A DNA stretch of 64,000 bases from Whalleya microplaca (lineage: Eukaryota; Ascomycota; Sordariomycetes; Xylariales; Xylariaceae). Position numbers and translations under genes: made by a program. Shown one piece after another: positions 11,277 through 23,239 of the stretch (its first letter is position 1; each line of letters starts with the position of its first letter). The notes beneath the pieces are model-generated. The model ran no database searches, was not told where the DNA came from, and saw nothing but the letters and a program-made list of their open reading frames with translations. The stretch is taken from contig MU385734.1 in the NCBI GenBank assembly GCA_022497155.1, positions 1-64,000 of the forward strand, in the 5' to 3' direction.

Positions 11277-12212
11277 ATGGAATGCGGTAGGCTCTCGGCC
11301 GCCTACGGCCTCATCACGTTGCTCGTCACATCTGTCGTGGCCGCCACGACCTGCTACCGCCCGGATGGCAGCGCCGTGGACAGCACGTACCGCGCGTGCA
11401 ACGGCACGGCCGAATACAGTATGTGCTGTCACACCGGCGTCGTCCTCGCCAACGGGGATCCCTACAATGGCGGCGACGCGTGTGGCAGCGGGGCATCGTA
11501 CGGGCTGTGCGGCATCACGGGGACACAGCTTTGGCGAGAGAGTTGCACGGATCCGACGTGGAAGTCGTCGGCATGTCTCAAGCTGTGTGCGGATGGAGGA
11601 TGTGCGTCGCCTTGATCTCGAATGCTAGACAGGAAATGCTGTGTTGACTTCTTGTGTCCAGACTCAAACGAAGATGCGGAGATCACGCCATGTGCTGACG
11701 GCAGTTATTGCTGTGGGAAAAACAACACGGATTGCTGCGCTCAGCGGGAGGGGACGTTTATAGTCAATGACCAAGTGGCTTCTTCGACAACGTCGTCGTC
11801 GTCATCCTCATCGACTCGGACGTCTGCGTCGACACCAACGGAGACAGCTGCCTCCATAACAGCAAGCAGCACCGGCACGACCTCTTCGACGCCGTTATCA
11901 GCTGCTATAGCGCTACAGGGAAGTGGGCTATCAGACGCAGCGGTCGCGGGAATCAGTATCGCGGGAACTCTAGTGGGCGTGGGGGTCATCGCGGGAGTCA
12001 TCTACATGGTCCGGAGGCGCAGAGACCGGTCGAAATCGCGTCGAGAACAGGCATTGCCAACTGGCGCTTTGCCGTCGCATTACGTGCCTAGACGCCCCGG
12101 CTCATCACCACCTGGGACATCAGAACTTGACGGTACCTCGCTACCGCAAGAACTCCCTTCAGTTCCATTAGAAGTGTCCGAGTTGCCGGCGCAGAAATAT
12201 TATTACCGCTGA
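11277..12212 (+). CDS. Cys-rich single-pass membrane protein, uncharacterised
   Basis: Two exons; the in-frame 60-nt intron at 11602-11661 removes a stop codon and gives 291 residues. The start is the only ATG of the frame that yields a signal peptide (about residues 1-23, hydrophobic core GLITLLVTSVVA). A Cys-rich ectodomain follows (about 24-135, including CYRPDG, MCCHTG, CGSGASYGLCG and YCCGKNNTDCC), then a Ser/Thr-rich stalk (about 148-190), one membrane segment (about 201-224) with a following RRRRDR stop-transfer patch, and a roughly 65-residue cytoplasmic tail rich in Pro and Ser. This architecture is common among uncharacterised Pezizomycotina surface proteins. A sensor or wall-associated role is possible but not shown. 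No enzyme motif was seen. Confidence 0.75.
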
Positions 12213-12615
12213 GTACTTGGGCGTAGGCAGGGTCATGCAATTGGAAGACTGCGAGTGTGTTCTCTTAATGCGGGTTATCCAAGTCGTCGCCGGAGCGGAA
12301 TTCCGCATCAGGGAGGCACGCGCAGCGTTATCATACCGTAATATAGGTATATATAGAATAATAATACTGTAATTGTAGATGTGATTACATATTACGCTTT
12401 AAAGCATACTCTTCCTTCATGTCGTCGATTGAGATTGTCTCGCAGCGCTCTGGTGACCACGCTGTTGTCCATTGCCAGCACTCCAAGATCTAAGACAGTG
12501 ACACTTCGGGCTCTAACATCTCAAAAACCCAGAAAGTAATAGGTTCAATGCCCAATGCCATCACTCAACAAAAAATAAACAAATTAGCGACTTGACGATG
12601 ATGATCCAAAAAGAT

Positions 12616-12630
12616 AAAAAAACGCAAAAA
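12616..12630 (-). terminator. RNA polymerase III terminator of tRNA-Ala
   Basis: On the minus strand, downstream of the tRNA, T5 (12626-12630) and T7 (12616-12622) runs occur. They are the first runs of four or more T after the tRNA, giving a trailer of about 33 nt. Confidence 0.6.
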
Positions 12631-12633
12631 GAA

Positions 12634-12657
12634 TGGTAATGGAGGAATTGAACCTCC
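12634..12657 (-). pseudogene. tRNA 3'-end fragment (T arm plus acceptor strand)
   Basis: Read on the minus strand, this stretch forms a canonical T arm: 5-bp stem GGAGG/CCTCC around the 7-nt loop TTCAATT, followed by a 7-nt acceptor-like strand ATTACCA. It begins 5 nt after the end of tRNA-Ala and precedes the Pol III terminator. No matching 5' half (acceptor TGGTAAT, D arm, anticodon arm) is present, so it looks like a tRNA relic within the trailer of the tRNA-Ala transcript. Confidence 0.5.
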
Positions 12658-12662
12658 CGTGT

Positions 12663-12734
12663 TGGACTCGCGGGGAATCGAACCCCGGACCACTCCCATG
12701 CTAAGGGAGTATTATACCACTAAACCACAAGCCC
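12663..12734 (-). tRNA. tRNA-Ala (anticodon AGC), intronless
   Basis: A 72-nt cloverleaf on the minus strand. The acceptor is GGGCTTG paired with CGAGTCC (G-U pairs tolerated), with discriminator A. The anticodon stem CTCCC/GGGAG closes the loop TTAGCAT (anticodon AGC), and the T arm is CGGGG-TTCGATT-CCCCG. The A-box region TTTAGTGGTATAA and B box GGTTCGATTCC are present. No intron and no encoded CCA. A T5 terminator follows. Confidence 0.97.
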
Positions 12735-15700
12735 GTTGTGCCTTGAAGGCCCACTTGTTGTTGCAGCTCGGTCTGATTTTTTGGTCTATGTACCCGACCC
12801 AAGAGGTGCGAGATAACCTACCAATCATCGCTCAATTTGACATAGGGCCGCTTTTAGCTCGGTAAATCTAGGTGATACCCAGAACATCACGCCTAACTAC
12901 ACACTTCGCTGTAGGTATTACTCCCCGGGATGCTTGCATTGCTTCATCAATGTTAATGCGTGTACATGTACAGAAAAAGGACGTTTGTGAAGGTCTGTGA
13001 AATTCCCATTGGTACATGGGTTTCTCTACTACAATGAAGCTACCTTCTACCAAGCGACAAGCCGTGTTGCCTTAGGTACGTTCTACGTGCCATTACGATG
13101 AGTCCAAAGATCCTACTGAGGTGGGAAGGACAGCTCGCGAATCGATCGCCATTGGATGGCATACCGGATGTGATTGCGCTCCACAAGCAATACCGGATTC
13201 ATCCTCTGGCAGTTCCTTCGTGTCACTCCTCTGTACGGTGCAGAGGACGGGATTCAGGGTCCCAGAGTCGCTACTCATGCTGGGGCTAGCAATACAAGGA
13301 GATCACTGATAGCGTCTGTTGCACGAATCCTCAACGGGTCATAATAGCAAGTACCCCATGTCCGCATACTCAGCGTGAGGGCGTTGTCTGGCCCTATCGG
13401 CTCGGGGCTGTGGTGACAGTCGCTATAAACTTACGGGAGGATCCAAGTAATACTGGCAGAGAGTTGGCAGGTAGCTCTTCCATATCAGTGTCACGTTAAG
13501 TAAGACATTCTGGCTGTCGACCTCTACACGTGTTGCGATTCACGGAGAGCAGCCAACATAGAATGAGGCATTAAATATTGCACAACTCCTGTGGGCCGTG
13601 GATCTCCGGCCATGTTAGTCAGTGCAAGAGCTTCTAGGTATTGCTACGTGTACTGTGATCCTCCACTCCAGGGATCGCCCGATCTCCCGTCTAATTGCAA
13701 GGACGAAGAGCCCCGTAGGTAGTTCTAGATAGTGCGGTTTGACATACTCTGCTGTGGAATGTGATGTCAGTATACTTATCACGGCAAAATGTATCTTGCG
13801 AATGAGTAGAGCAGACCGGTTGAGAAGACAGCAGACAATAACTGTGACAGGGAAGCTCTTGGTCATATTTCGACAGCTCAGCTTAACCACCACCGACGGT
13901 AGACCCCAACGTGTCATATCCTGCGCTTGAAGTATGTCCTACGAGATCAAAGATCTGGCAATCCGCGCAAAACAAGCATTGCTACAAGCTTTCTATGCGA
14001 CAACGTGCTAGTCAAGATCTTCTGCCGGCTCTGCAAGCACTCCAGGATTAGGGGTATAGGGAGAGGGAAGCCCCGGGAGCTGTTATGCATATGCGAGCGA
14101 AGATGGCTAGATCGCAGAGATCCCGCAAGAGACGGCGGGTTTGGAGTACTTCTGACTCCGGATCAACCACAGAGCCGCACTATCAAGCTAGTATACGGTA
14201 CATGTCGCGAAGCTTCTAGGCGAGGGTGCGAGTTACAAACATATGAACGGCGTGGTTATAGAAGAATAGCATTCGGCTGTTTCATTCCCTCCGTGCCAGG
14301 AGCTAGCCGCTCGTTATCACCCTAAGCTGTGGAACTTGCGAGGAAACCAATTTCTGGACCCTCACGCGTTCCTAGATGGGTTAGTATTCAGCTACGAAGT
14401 ATACAATGCTATGCCTCTGATAAGTCGCGGATGACGTATTGGTTGACAATAATTTTGGCAAACAAGCTTTATAGGCCTCAATTCTCACGAGTATCACATG
14501 TAAGCGACCTAACAGTAGATCACTATTTCGGGATCAGGCCAATCATATATAATTGATGTCTACTCAGGAGGCCTGCAGTTCTCGTTCTCAGAGTCTCTAC
14601 TAGCAGTCGCACAGCTTCAGGCCTGAGTCGACGCCCACTTGACTAGCAGATCTCAAGGCACCAGAGTTCTCGGTATCGGAGTCGGTATTAGTCAGCTAGA
14701 CATAGCATGTAGGATGCAACGATCGAATATACTCGAGAGGGCTAGGTGAGAGTAGAGCGACCCCATCAGCGTTGAGTCAAGTAGACAGCGGGTTCCATAC
14801 AGCTCATCAAGGATAGGAATCCCACTCAAGCCTGATTAGTTATGCGCTTAGAGTACAAGGACTTACTAGCAATCATCTTGTCACGAAATAAACAGGTTAG
14901 TAGTCCACTCCTGGACAATCCTGAAGACCGTGATAGACCGAGGTGACTGCTTCCATTACAAATTGGGCCTATAGAGATTGACACGAGGTATCGTGGTAGC
15001 GGTCAACATCTCCTCTAATTGCTTGGGACAAGGTCTCAGCTATTACGGTAAGGCTGTCGAGGAGCAGGCAGATTGGCACCTTCTTGGTCAGAATTAGCTT
15101 TATACCATTTTGACAGCTGAGATTATACAAATCTACATGGGGTATCACGCTACTCTCTTTGCTCTACTGGGTATATACATAGTTCGTGGCCGTTGGTAGC
15201 CGAAGATATAAGGTTCTCCCATTTCCATAGTATAAGGTATGCTTCCGCATTAGCTGCCACTCTAGGGCGAGGCGAGCCCAAAATATCACAGTTCACATGG
15301 TATCTATACAAGTCCCCTTCTCACTTCGGCGTCGCCGTAGCGGCGTTATCTGTCCTATGAGACATTTCGCTTCGAGGACGGAACACACACCTTAGTCACG
15401 CATGGAAGCAAGACATGTAGGTTGACTTGTCACGTCGATAACACTAGCCGCAGCGACCTGCTCTCCTGTCCTTGGGAGCTTAGTGAAGGAGTATATGCAT
15501 CCGAAAGAACCCTAAAACGACGATACATTGTTCCTCATTAGCGTAGCTGGATACATTCTATCTGCTAATAGTCATAGCTACTATAAGCACACTGTACCAC
15601 TACAAACAGTCTTCAAGGTGGCTCGTAGAAGAGCATCTCATTAAGTTTTAGCACCCTTATTTGGTAGCAACGAGGAACATCAGAAGGCTGAATAGTCCCT

Positions 15701-15839
15701 GAGAAATTGATATGCCTAGATACTGGACATGACTCGTCTATTTGAATCGTCTGATTTGAGCTATCTGCGACTATTGTAGTACAAGTCCTAGGCTTTCAAC
15801 AAACAATTTGGCGGCCGGTGCCGTATCGCCATCTCGGCG
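12735..15839. other. Gene-free, TA-rich stretch between tRNA-Ala and eed
   Basis: No gene, RNA or intact repeat was recognised over about 3.1 kb. Open frames are short and lack domain resemblance. The right two thirds are noticeably rich in TpA (in 15541-15600 I count 10 TpA against 6 ApT), which could reflect decayed repeats or old RIP mutation. No element boundaries were found. Confidence 0.4.
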
Positions 15840-17865
15840 TTACTGGCTTTGCTTCTTCTCGTCCCCCCTGTCCTTCTTGCCCCAGCGCTGGAGAATGCTG
15901 GCCAGATTCTTGCTGCCCACGACGACGCACCACTCGCCGTCGGCGCTCCAAGCAACCTGACGCCCAACAAAGTCCTTAACCGTGATGTTGCTCTGTGCGT
16001 GCGCCTTGATGGGCTCCTCGATGCGGGTCATGTCATACTTGGACTCCCAGGTCTCCAGCGTCTCCTGGGAGTAGTTCGTGTTCAGATCGATGTGGGTCTC
16101 GGCCTCGACACTAGCCGTGCGGCCGGACGCGACCGACTCCCTGTCGCTCGCAGCATCCTTGAGCTTGGCGATAGTGTCCGCCTTGTGCTTCTGCTGCACC
16201 GGCATCAGCCACCCTGGACGGTGGACGGGCTGAGACTTATCGCGGGCCGGATTTCGCACGTCCGTGATGAAGTCGTGGTAGCTTCCCAGGCGCGCCAGGT
16301 CCCAGAAGAATACCATGGATTTGGCATTGCCGAAGGCGAGGATCGGGTGTTTGTTCTTGTCGTGGAAGAGCTTGAAGCGCAGATAGAACTGGTGCCCGCA
16401 ATGCGGCGTCCAGAACTCGAGCAGGCGCGTGTACTGAGGCGGACAGGCGGAGGCCGTCGCTGGCGCAAAGGCCGAGCGCGTGAGCCGTTCCGGATCACTC
16501 GTGGTAGGCGCTTCCGACATCTCCGGCAGAGGGTCGTCCGAGGAGAACCCTTCGATGCGCCATAATACTATGATGTCTTCGTGGCAAGCGCGCGATAGCA
16601 CGAGATCGCCGAAGAACGATACGCTGTAGGAATTTAGCAGGTGACTCTATAGAATGTAGTATAACCTACCAGTCCACGATACCACTATGCACTTCCGATG
16701 TGAAGAAATGGGGATAATGGATGATGATGGGCTGCGGGGGGTTCTTGGTATTGGTCTTTGCCGACAGATCAGGGAGTGTCCACTGTCAAGCGTCAATATA
16801 CGTTACTCTAAACGAAGAGGAGCACTGTTACCAAGCAGATGACGTTGTCGTGGCCGGCCGAGAGGACGTATCGGCCACCATTGTGAAATGCCTTCTTCAG
16901 TCAGTATCGTCGACTGGGAGAAGCGATTGGGTACGTACGACGGTCAACAGGCCGGACGAGTGGCCTTCTCCCGCAAGCAGGCACACACACGGCTGCTTGG
17001 CATAGGCAGGATCTAGACTCCATATGCGAACCGTAGTGTCTTCTGATGCCGATGCTATCAAAAGAAAATTGGTCGGACACGTCGCGAGATCATTGATTTC
17101 CTCCGACAATGTCAGTTTAGGCCTACGGCAAGCTTCGTTTATGCAATACGTACTCCTCCGTGGCCGACGAGGACCTGGCTAACCCGTCAGTCGACCTTCC
17201 AAGTCTGGATAGGAATGCGTGCCTAACCTTCACTAATTTTCCGTGTATGGCATCGTAGACCTTGATCTTGGCATCCCGGCCAGCTATGCATAGGTAAGGG
17301 ACCTCCGTCTCAGGATCCTTGGTCCAGGTGCAGCTGCAGTTCAAGGCATCTTTCTGTCTCGTCGTCAACTACCGTGCCTCTACCGTAGTTGCCCCCAAAG
17401 ACTTACATCCTCATCTCTGAAGAGCTGGACAAGCTCGTAGGGAGGATTGGCCCTATTCGAGAGACGGTATATGACAACCTAGCCGTGGGACGATCAGATA
17501 TCAAGCGCCAAGCCAAGGGGTGAACGACTTACATGTTTTTTGCTTACTGCCGCGAAGACCGGATCATGCGTGACGTCCCCGTAGGGGTAGAACTTGACAT
17601 CGAAGAACTCTAACGATGAAGACGTTAATGACCATGACCCCTTATTTTTGCTTTTCGCGCGCCTATCAGCAAAACATGTGCCTCACCGGTATCTTGGTCT
17701 TCCGACGATGAGTATTGGAAGTCGTCCTACGAGACGATCATCATCAGTTGAAACCCTTGCCATGGCCATTCGAACTCAGGTTCGCCACACCAGCCTCACC
17801 TCGAAACCAATTGAGGCTCTCAAGCGGGGGAGATCCCACTCGTCACTGCTGATCGCCGATGGCAT
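15840..17865 (-). CDS. eed: EED, WD40 subunit of Polycomb repressive complex 2
   Basis: Nuclear beta-propeller subunit of PRC2, which methylates histone H3 Lys27; EED binds the methyltransferase and, in animals, reads H3K27me3. Ten exons; introns at 17727-17799, 17610-17686, 17479-17532, 17354-17406, 17175-17227, 17101-17153, 16892-16938, 16783-16831 and 16624-16669. The model gives 506 residues from ATG 17865. Family blocks in order: FFDVKFYPYG (37-46), CSCTWTKDPET (about 91-101), LCIAGRDAKIKVYD, VGHGGEINDL, LIASASEDTTVRIWSLD, GHDNVICLWTLPD, HYPHFFTSEVHSGIVDCV, GDLVLSRACHEDIIVLW and QFYLRFKLF. Exon 6 (17154-17174) is a 21-nt microexon encoding VLVGHGG. The gene is isolated, with over 2.5 kb of gene-free DNA on both sides. 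Confidence 0.92.
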
Positions 17866-18658
17866 TCTTGCATGATCTTCCTCGAGGTCGACAGCCTCGG
17901 GTTGGTGTTGATCACGGATTCAGGGGTAGGAAGCGGCGGACAGTGCCAAGCACAGTCTGCAGAAGTCGAGCGCAGGGGGGTGTGAAGGCAAGGAGAGCTG
18001 TAGCTGTATGTACAGCTAGTACAAGGTACTACTTTGTAGTATGTCAAGATCGAGCCACCCCCAGCTGCCTTTAAATAGGGAGGCGTGTTTGAATCATGAA
18101 CGGATGAATTGGTGTAGTATGTATGATTGCCAAACGTCGACCTCTGCCTGCTTGACTACGTGGACGCGTCGAAATCAAACCCCCAACACTGTAGATACAG
18201 TAGAACAGTATTCTGTAGACAATCGATTAACAAAAGCTGTATTTGGCGGCTACTAGCTGATCTCAGCATCACAAACGCGAAGCTCAAAATACTGGAACCA
18301 ACATGAGCTATTCGTCAATTTCTCCAATTTCTTCATTAGCGTCGCCTTGACGGGCCGGGAGGGGTGTCGAAAAAATGGGGGGTGGCCGTGGGGGGAAGTA
18401 GCGGGTTTATTCCATCAATGTTCAGTAATCGTAAATTCTATATCATCTTGGCACCCCACTCAAGACGGGTACGGAGTTACTTCGTACCTTATTACCGCGT
18501 CCGTCCAGCTGCTGCGACGCGCCACACATGAAGTCTGCCTCTGAAGCCAATTTCAATTGATATATCTTTATATTTAAAAAGGTCGTGTTCTGAAATGGGT
18601 TGTACGACCACACACACGCACGCGTTCTAAATTAAGTACAGGTAGGTGATAGAATTAT

Positions 18659-18679
18659 TCATCATCATCATCATCATCA
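18659..18679. repeat. (ATC)n microsatellite
   Basis: About seven tandem ATC units in non-coding DNA. Confidence 0.85.
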
Positions 18680-18706
18680 ATAGCATCACCATCGTCCCCC
18701 CTGCGT

Positions 18707-18766
18707 GATTGTTGAGGCCTGAAGGGCCAAACCAAACAACGAAAAATAGAATTGGCCTCAACAATC
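18707..18766. repeat. Perfect 13-bp inverted repeat
   Basis: GATTGTTGAGGCC at 18707-18719 is exactly inverted at 18754-18766, separated by 34 bp. It could form a hairpin or mark a very small MITE; no convincing flanking duplication was found. Confidence 0.6.
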
Positions 18767-21700
18767 GTGACACCGTTATTTGCTTCGTGGAAACATAACT
18801 CCAAAATTGCCTCCCTCTGGGAGATTCTTGATGCCTTAAGGACCTAGTTAGGTAGTATTAGGCCGTTTCGACTTGCAATCGTCCCATACTGTCTGTGCGT
18901 AATCGCCTGTTCAAGCCACCAATAAGTGAAAACGAGTTCGACTTCCTTGAATCCCCATGATCCCCATGTTGGAGACACCCTGGCGCCAAGGTTAGGCTCA
19001 TTGACACACAGGCAGGACAGGGCAACGCCCCTCGACGAACACCCTACAGTGAGGTTAGCCGTTCGGCGAATATCTCTGACGGGCTTACACAAGTGCTGTC
19101 ATGCTGCAGGCGCCGGCAAACCAGAGACGCCACGGACGCGGCAACTGTTCTCGAAACGTGTGAATATATTCCATATGTGGCTTTGATTTAAAGTTAACAT
19201 TCGGGGCTCGGTAGTAGAGACGAAGTTATGTATGTACGTATGCGTCTATCTGCAGTATGTAGGTGGTCACATGCCATTCCACACGTTGGGAGTGGCGTCA
19301 AACCAGGATAGCGAATTGCAGCTATACCGCAATAGTCATCAATTGCAGGAGACGACAAGTGCTGGGGAAGGCCACAGAGTACAGGATACTGCTGGTCAGC
19401 CCGTATTACCAAGGGCTATACTACTACCTACATATGTACAAAAGACTCGATCCCCTGTAGACTGTCAGCCACTTGTAGGGCCCCTTGCTATAGCTGTCTG
19501 TGCGGTTCCCAGTTACAGTATATTGCAAAGAGGCTAAACTGTATTCTATAGCTACTACATAATATCTACTCGCTAAAGTATTAGCTGTATAGTGTTTTGT
19601 GTTCTCCTGTAATTAAGCAAGCGATCGCTGTAGCTCACGCAGTAGAGGCGGTAACACCGTGTAGAGTCTTTCATCCGTACGCCTGTGTTACGGACAGCCG
19701 TGACGGCGCTCTGCAGCCAGCAGAGGTTGTAATGTAGTTATTACTTTGTCTCCGAATTAAGCTTCCAAATGCGATTTCAGCTCGTACTATCCTGCTATTG
19801 TCGTAGTAGGGTTGCGGCGTAGCACGTAGTAGGTAGAATTATACTATGTACTATGCAAGTTAGAAAGATGACAAGCGGCAGAAGCAGCACTATCTGCATA
19901 CTATGTGGGCATTCGACCAAAATGTGTCGGCTTCTGGTACGCTTCGGAAGTTAAGTAGCGAACAAAACCCACTTCAGTAGACACGGCTGAACTCTGACGA
20001 TCTTCGCCAGCACACGCCTAGGTTAAGTACCCGGAGAATTTATTGACATTGCAAAAATGTACACCTGCAGCGCAACACTCGCTATGTAACGTACGCTGTC
20101 ATATACAAGTATCATGCTCTTGATGCCGAAATGGCCACGGCCAACAGACGAGGCGATCGTGAGCCACCCCCCGTAAGATTGATTGATCGTGGTTCAATGC
20201 TTTATCCCGGGGCTGCTGGGCTCTCTCTCCCAGTTGGAGACTCTCCGTGGCAGAATAATTGGGTCGGATGGAACTGACAAGCCGTCGACGGCGATCAACC
20301 TGTGGTAAGAAAATAGACGCGACTGCGATTGCCTGCCAACCTGGTGTCCCTCTCGCCCTGCGGATAAAGCACAAGGGTTGCTGGTCCAATGAGCGGCCCC
20401 CGATCAGTACAGCCGTGCAGGGCAACTCGCTATCGCAGGCAATCGATCATACCTTTGGCGTCGACTATCCCTGGAATTCTGCCCGAGTCGACCATCACGA
20501 GGCAAACCACTCAACAGCCCTTTCGAGCCGCGCGACCCCTAGTCATTCGCAAATAGAGGAGACACGCAATGTGACAGACTGGACGAATCTTCGTGATCAG
20601 AAAGCCCTTCGATGTTTATGCGCATCGGTCGATGCATCTAGGCTGCCAGTAGTGCAAATGGACTTTTAAATTCTACCCTTGTTCGTGCTTTCACATGAAT
20701 CTTCTTCTTCGGTACTGTACAATATAACGGGTGAAGCTAGGCTAGTTAGTTTGTCGACTACTGTAGGCGAGGTTATCCGGCCGAGACCATCTGCGCTAGT
20801 ATCGCATTCATCCCGAGTCCTACATATGACAAATTGACCATAACCTCCGACTTCACGTGTTATCCAAAGCACGTTTGATATTATCGATATATGCGCCATG
20901 TACGGTATATAGATATCTACGCGTCTGGCGGCTTTTAGCCAGCGGAGGACTCACCCGGGCACGAAAACGGGTTGAAGCTCGTACCACTCTGCGACTCTTG
21001 GCTCGCGGCTGTTTCGTGGGAGAAGCGATACTCTAAAATGATGATAGTGCGGAGCAATGGGGTATATTAGATTACCACGTTTTTGTTATATGGATCGAAC
21101 CCACATTGGGCCCCGACAAAAGGGCGGAATAGTTCCTCTCGCTACGCACAGAACTCCCCTACCTTGTCTGCTAGAGCACAACTACCATAGTAGGTAATTT
21201 GTATCCTGGTACTGGGATGCAACTAGCTCATAATAGAAGCATGATAGTGTGTATGTACGCAGTAGTCCTCACCCAGCAGCCCGGCTGAGGGGGAATACAT
21301 ACGTACGTAGTGAACAATTCCATACTTTTGAGGCCTGCTACATAGTACTATCTGCGAGGCTGAACTCTGAAGCGAAGCGAGCGTCCAGGGTTGCCCGTTT
21401 CGGCCAGCAACGGATTATGATTAGCCTCTGTCTCATCATCCCGACACTTGTCCCTGGCATTTACGGCGTCTGCAACGGGCAAGCTGTCAAAATGATCATT
21501 GATAAGTCCAGACGATAGTCCAGACAAACTATACCACGCCGCCGCTACCTACCTGAAGACGACTCGACTGAGACATGTGCCTGACTAGACGTCTTAAAAT
21601 ATGAAAGCCGTTGGCTGAAGGCGGCTTACAAGACAGATGCTTACCAAATACAATACGCATACAATAATTAATAGGAAACGCGGCCTAAGAACGGCTCCGG

Positions 21701-23239
21701 CCTCCCTCGTCGATATGATATGCCAGTAAGCCCTTGTCCACATGGAGCATCAGTTCCCCCGGACACGCCGCCAACCTAGTCACCTAGGTAAGTTCCCATG
21801 AGATGGATCCCAGCAGCCGAACCCAAGGACCTGGTAGTGAGCGCACGTGCTGCCTATCGCCCTTACGAGCATGACAGGCGACGCCTCATCCATCCAAGAT
21901 ACCAGCTCCTGGTAGAATACTGTGCGCACAGTAACTTAATAAGTGCGTAAGCTATGACCACCAAGGACACTAGCAGGACTTAGTTCGGATCACGACCTGT
22001 GCTGCTGCCTGTCAAACCTCCAGAGGGATGTCAAGTCCGGTTGACCCTTACAGTGACGAATGCCGGGATTCGCAAGAAGTTCCCAAATTGTATAGGTGTC
22101 CCGACTGTCCTGCTATCCGTCTCTCCTCGATTGGACTAGGCTCCATGGTCTGTTGTCGGGGTTGGGGGCCCTCCTTGTCTCACGAAAGGAGACGAGTTTA
22201 GAGCAGAGGACAAACTGTAGACTCCGTAGCACAAGATCTACGGCGAAGCCCTAAGCTGCCTATATCGATCAGCTGAATTATAATGTATTAGTTGAACGCA
22301 CAAAAGGACTCTGATATTGCCCTTTCACTTACCTCGTTCGTATGTGTAGGGACTGCAGAGGAGAGGCTCCAAGTTGGTGAGCGCCAGGGTTGGGCAAAGC
22401 ATGGATCACTATACATGTACATGCTGCTAGTACGGCGTATGGGAACGGGCCAATGACGAATAACGCCAAACCCAACGAGGTAATACTCCGGCCCGAAGCG
22501 GTTAGCCCGAGTCGTCCTATCTGTCAAGCGAGCAAAAACATCGCAAAAGTTCCTTGCCAAAGTAGCCAAGCTTTTCCAAGACGCTACTACGTAAGTTGGG
22601 AGCCCACGTTTATGCCCTGTAAGTGCAACCGGGGGAGACAGTTTAAGGCCCATGCCCAGAGTATACCTAGCATGTAGAGTACATATACAGGCATCAACAA
22701 CACAAACCTGCTCACTTAGGGCTAGTTAGCTCCCAATAAAGCACTTATGAAGAGCTACTACTATACGGCCCTTGAAGGGGATCCGCCCAGCTTTTGGAGA
22801 ATTCCTACATATACTAAGGTATATAGGTCGAAGGCTCTCAGTTAGGCACTTGAGGTACTGTACATGAGGTACCTTGACCTACTCGCAGTACATAGGTCGT
22901 CAAGGGTCCACCCCTAGGAATACCCCCAGTGTAAGGTATGGTGTACTTGGTAGGGGTAGGTGGGATAGCGCTGCCCGGCATGCCGAACGCATAGACTCAG
23001 AAGTGAATTTAACCTTGCCCACTGGGTCCTTGCAAGGTACCTACACAAGGTTAAACCATTCAATACCGAAATAGCCACCTGGGCTTGCTGGGCAGGCCTG
23101 GAGAATGCCGTTGCGCTATACCTTAACTACTCTGCCCGGTGGCATTGACAAATGGGATTGCGTTTCTGTACATACAATATATGTCTGGCAATAATAATAA
23201 GGGCCTTAAAGATAGCACGACGACCTCTTCCCTCCGAGA

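Larger units (their letters stand above)
17866..23239. other. Gene-free stretch upstream of eed
   Basis: The left end should hold the eed promoter. Beyond it no gene was recognised over about 5 kb. Seen: an (ATC)n microsatellite near 18659-18679, a 13-bp perfect inverted repeat at 18707-18719/18754-18766, and many TA- and CTAG-containing stretches. Open frames such as about 20259-20669 (+) have no recognisable domain or plausible splicing partners. Confidence 0.4.

Noticed and set aside
13927..14325. 132-codon open frame in the 13-15.8 kb gap
   Set aside because: No recognisable motif, no splicing partners, odd amino-acid composition.
19930..19960. 5S-rRNA-like string (GCTTCGGAAGTTAAG)
   Set aside because: The conserved 5S internal promoter boxes and pairing helices are absent; resemblance is limited to about 15 nt.
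20259..20669. 136-codon open frame in the 18-23 kb gap
   Set aside because: No domain resemblance and no supporting splice sites or conserved neighbour frames.
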